Origin: Serratia sp. UGAL515B_01
GTDB taxonomy: Bacteria > Pseudomonadota > Gammaproteobacteria > Enterobacterales > Enterobacteriaceae
Direction: 5' to 3'
Assembly: GCF_033095805.1 (NCBI RefSeq)
Contig: NZ_CP109901.1
Span: 2,232,001 to 2,296,000 of the forward strand
DNA: 64,000 bases
Positions within the stretch are counted from its first letter, which is position 1; each line of letters begins with the position of its first letter. The notes beneath the pieces were generated by a model. That model searched no databases and was not told the DNA's origin. It was given only the letters and a program-made list of their open reading frames with translations. The translations under genes and the position numbers were made by a program. Below are positions 62,523-64,000 of this stretch, piece after piece.

Positions 62523-63532
62523 CAGTACATCTGCTCCTGCAACAGGCGTTCTGCGGTTTCGATCGCCATCAGTGCACCGCCAAAGCGAACGTTGTCAGCC
62601 ACTGACCAGAACTGCAACATTTCCGGGATGCCGTAGTCGTTACGCAGGCAACCTATGCTTAAAACATCGCTGCCGGACGCCTCCGTCACCTGTGTCGGAT
62701 AATCGTCTTCTTCACTCAGTTGAATATCTTCCGCCTGCTCAAGCTCACTGCGAGCTTCTTCTGCCGCGATAGGGCGCAACGCTTCCAAATGCACCACTTG
62801 TGCATGACCATAAAATACCGGCGATTGGATACAACTAACCGAGATAGGTAATCCTTCATCCTGTAGTACTTTGCGCACCTGATCGACGATCAGACGCTCC
62901 TCCCGTACGCTGCCCTGCTCATCGTTCAGCAATGGCAACAGGTTAAACGCCAACTGCTTGGTAAATACCCCTGGTTCAGCAGGAATACCGTTTAACAGGC
63001 GCGCACTCTGGCCTGCAAGATCGTCCACCGCAACTTTACCCCGGGCCGAAACCGACATTAGGGTAGTCACATGCAGACGAGATAGCCCCGCCTGCTCCGT
63101 TAGGGGCTTTATCGCCGTCAGCAGTTGGCACACCATACTATCTGCCACCGCGACGATATTTCGGTTACGGTAATCTGCCAGCACCTGCGGGTTAACACCA
63201 GGAACCACCAGCGGCACATCCGGCTCCAATGCAAACTGGCCACTGGTATCGATAACCAGGCACCCCATGTTGCCAGCCTCTTCGGCATAACGGGCTGCCG
63301 CCTCAGTACCCGCTGCAAAAAAAGCTAATTGCGCCTGAGACCAATCGAACTCCTCCGCATTTTGTACCAACAGGGATTTACCGTTAAAACGCACAGTGGC
63401 ACCAGCATTGCGTTCACTGGCTAAAGGAAAAAGCTCCCCCACCGGGAACTGGCGTTCCTGTAACAATTCCAGTAACGCTTCACCGACTGCGCCAGTGGCG
63501 CCAAGCAGAGCGATATTCCAGCCATCAGACAT
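62522..63532 (-). CDS. usg: Usg protein, aspartate-semialdehyde dehydrogenase homologue
   Basis: Usg is a 336-residue relative of aspartate-semialdehyde dehydrogenase with the NADP-binding start [12 protein letters not shown]. The catalytic Cys of the enzyme (in NPNC) is missing: the aligned stretch reads [12 protein letters not shown], with Ser in that position. Activity as Asd is therefore doubtful and the role is unknown. The start at MSDGWN has an AGGAGAA site. It is coupled to truA downstream and follows pdxB by 128 bases. Confidence 0.94.
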   Translation of the reverse strand: MSDGWNIALLGATGAVGEALLELLQERQFPVGELFPLASERNAGATVRFNGKSLLVQNAEEFDWSQAQLAFFAAGTEAAARYAEEAGNMGCLVIDTSGQFALEPDVPLVVPGVNPQVLADYRNRNIVAVADSMVCQLLTAIKPLTEQAGLSRLHVTTLMSVSARGKVAVDDLAGQSARLLNGIPAEPGVFTKQLAFNLLPLLNDEQGSVREERLIVDQVRKVLQDEGLPISVSCIQSPVFYGHAQVVHLEALRPIAAEEARSELEQAEDIQLSEEDDYPTQVTEASGSDVLSIGCLRNDYGIPEMLQFWSVADNVRFGGALMAIETAERLLQEQMY

Positions 63533-63660
63533 TGGGGGTTCTCCTGAATGATTCATTCAAAGGCAAACGGGTGTCAGTTTCAGACCATCGCCTTAAAGAC
63601 AACAGATAGATACAGCACCCGGATATAAAAAGGGGAAATCAGGTAACCTTACGCTACCTC

Positions 63661-64000
63661 TTACCGAACACCAAAACCCAGCTTATGCAACAGTTCAGCA
63701 CTGGCGCTGTCATCACATAACACCTGCAATGAAGACCACTCCCGACGTTCTTGGTAATGCTTGCGCAAGCGATCAAACTCCCCCGGCAGACCGGCAACTT
63801 TGCGCAGAGGGGCATCGTCGCGGCGCACATCATACACCAAGTGCATCAATCGTTTTAACATGCCTTCATCCAGTGGCCGATTAAGGCGAACTTCGCTGAA
63901 TTCAGGCACCGGTAACAGCGAAGCCAGTTCGATCGACTGTGGTTGCCCAATATGCTGAGCAAAGGCTTCAAATACCTGCGTGGTGCCGCGTGCTTTACCC
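63661..64000 (-). CDS. pdxB: Erythronate-4-phosphate dehydrogenase, C-terminal part, cut by window edge
   Basis: The frame is open to the right end, so about the last 112 residues are visible. They match the C-terminus of Pdx[30 protein letters not shown], and a tail ending [10 protein letters not shown]. PdxB oxidises 4-phosphoerythronate in pyridoxal phosphate synthesis. The catalytic and NAD-binding parts lie beyond the window. Position upstream of usg-truA is the conserved enteric order. Confidence 0.95.
   Translation of the reverse strand, partial: GKARGTTQVFEAFAQHIGQPQSIELASLLPVPEFSEVRLNRPLDEGMLKRLMHLVYDVRRDDAPLRKVAGLPGEFDRLRKHYQERREWSSLQVLCDDSASAELLHKLGFGVR

Overview
The window is a chromosomal segment of a member of the Enterobacterales. 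Gene order from the NADH dehydrogenase operon through lrhA, alaA, yfbR/S/U/V, ackA-pta, yfcD/E, yfcG, folX, yfcH, hisJQMP, ubiX, purF-cvpA-dedD-folC-accD, dedA, truA, usg and pdxB is the Escherichia coli 51-52 min order. Protein sequences are close to, but clearly distinct from, E. coli. ERIC-type intergenic repeats and a KdgR-type oligogalacturonide regulon inserted into this backbone point to a Yersiniaceae- or Pectobacteriaceae-like plant- or environment-associated enteric (Serratia, Yersinia or Rahnella type). The genus cannot be fixed from the sequence alone.

Layout. 1-3.4 kb: 3' part of a very large cyclic beta-glucan synthase/GH94 (NdvB-like) gene running in from the left. 3.6-5.1 kb: a secreted BNR-type beta-propeller protein, a candidate polysaccharide lyase. 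5.8-21.0 kb: complete nuoABCDEFGHIJKLMN operon on the minus strand, with an ERIC element between nuoL and nuoM and a frameshift in nuoF. 21.7-22.7 kb: lrhA. 23.7-28.3 kb: alaA, yfbR, yfbS, yfbU. 28.6-33.1 kb: yfbV, then ackA-pta. 33.3-38.7 kb: kdgM and the togMNAB oligogalacturonide ABC importer. 39.5-40.8 kb: yfcD and yfcE. 40.9-48.5 kb: RpiB-type isomerase, kduD, pelX-type exo-pectate lyase, togT, then divergent ogl-kdgF. 49-51.2 kb: yfcG, folX, yfcH. 51.2-54.3 kb: histidine ABC importer hisJQMP. 54.7-64 kb: ubiX, purF, cvpA, dedD, folC (two frameshifts), accD, dedA, truA, usg and the 3' part of pdxB.

How the genes work together. The accessory block at 33-48.5 kb encodes an almost complete route from pectin oligomers to 2-keto-3-deoxygluconate: outer-membrane entry (KdgM), periplasmic exo-lyase (PelX), two inner-membrane uptake systems (TogMNAB and TogT), cytoplasmic cleavage (Ogl), ring opening (KdgF), isomerisation (RpiB-family protein in place of KduI) and reduction (KduD). 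KdgR-like dyads stand before togMNAB, kduD, togT and ogl, and a consensus CRP site lies between togT and ogl. The two halves are separated by the housekeeping genes yfcD-yfcE. AckA-Pta and the Nuo complex are core energy metabolism.

Three single-base losses, one in nuoF and two in folC, all fall in runs of five or more C/G. Because folC is normally essential, base-calling error is the most likely cause. I saw no CRISPR array, prophage, intact insertion sequence, tRNA or rRNA. I found no clearly new multi-gene system. The best candidates for a second look are the secreted BNR protein with an altered active-site position, the isomerase replacement in the pectin pathway, and the repeat elements.
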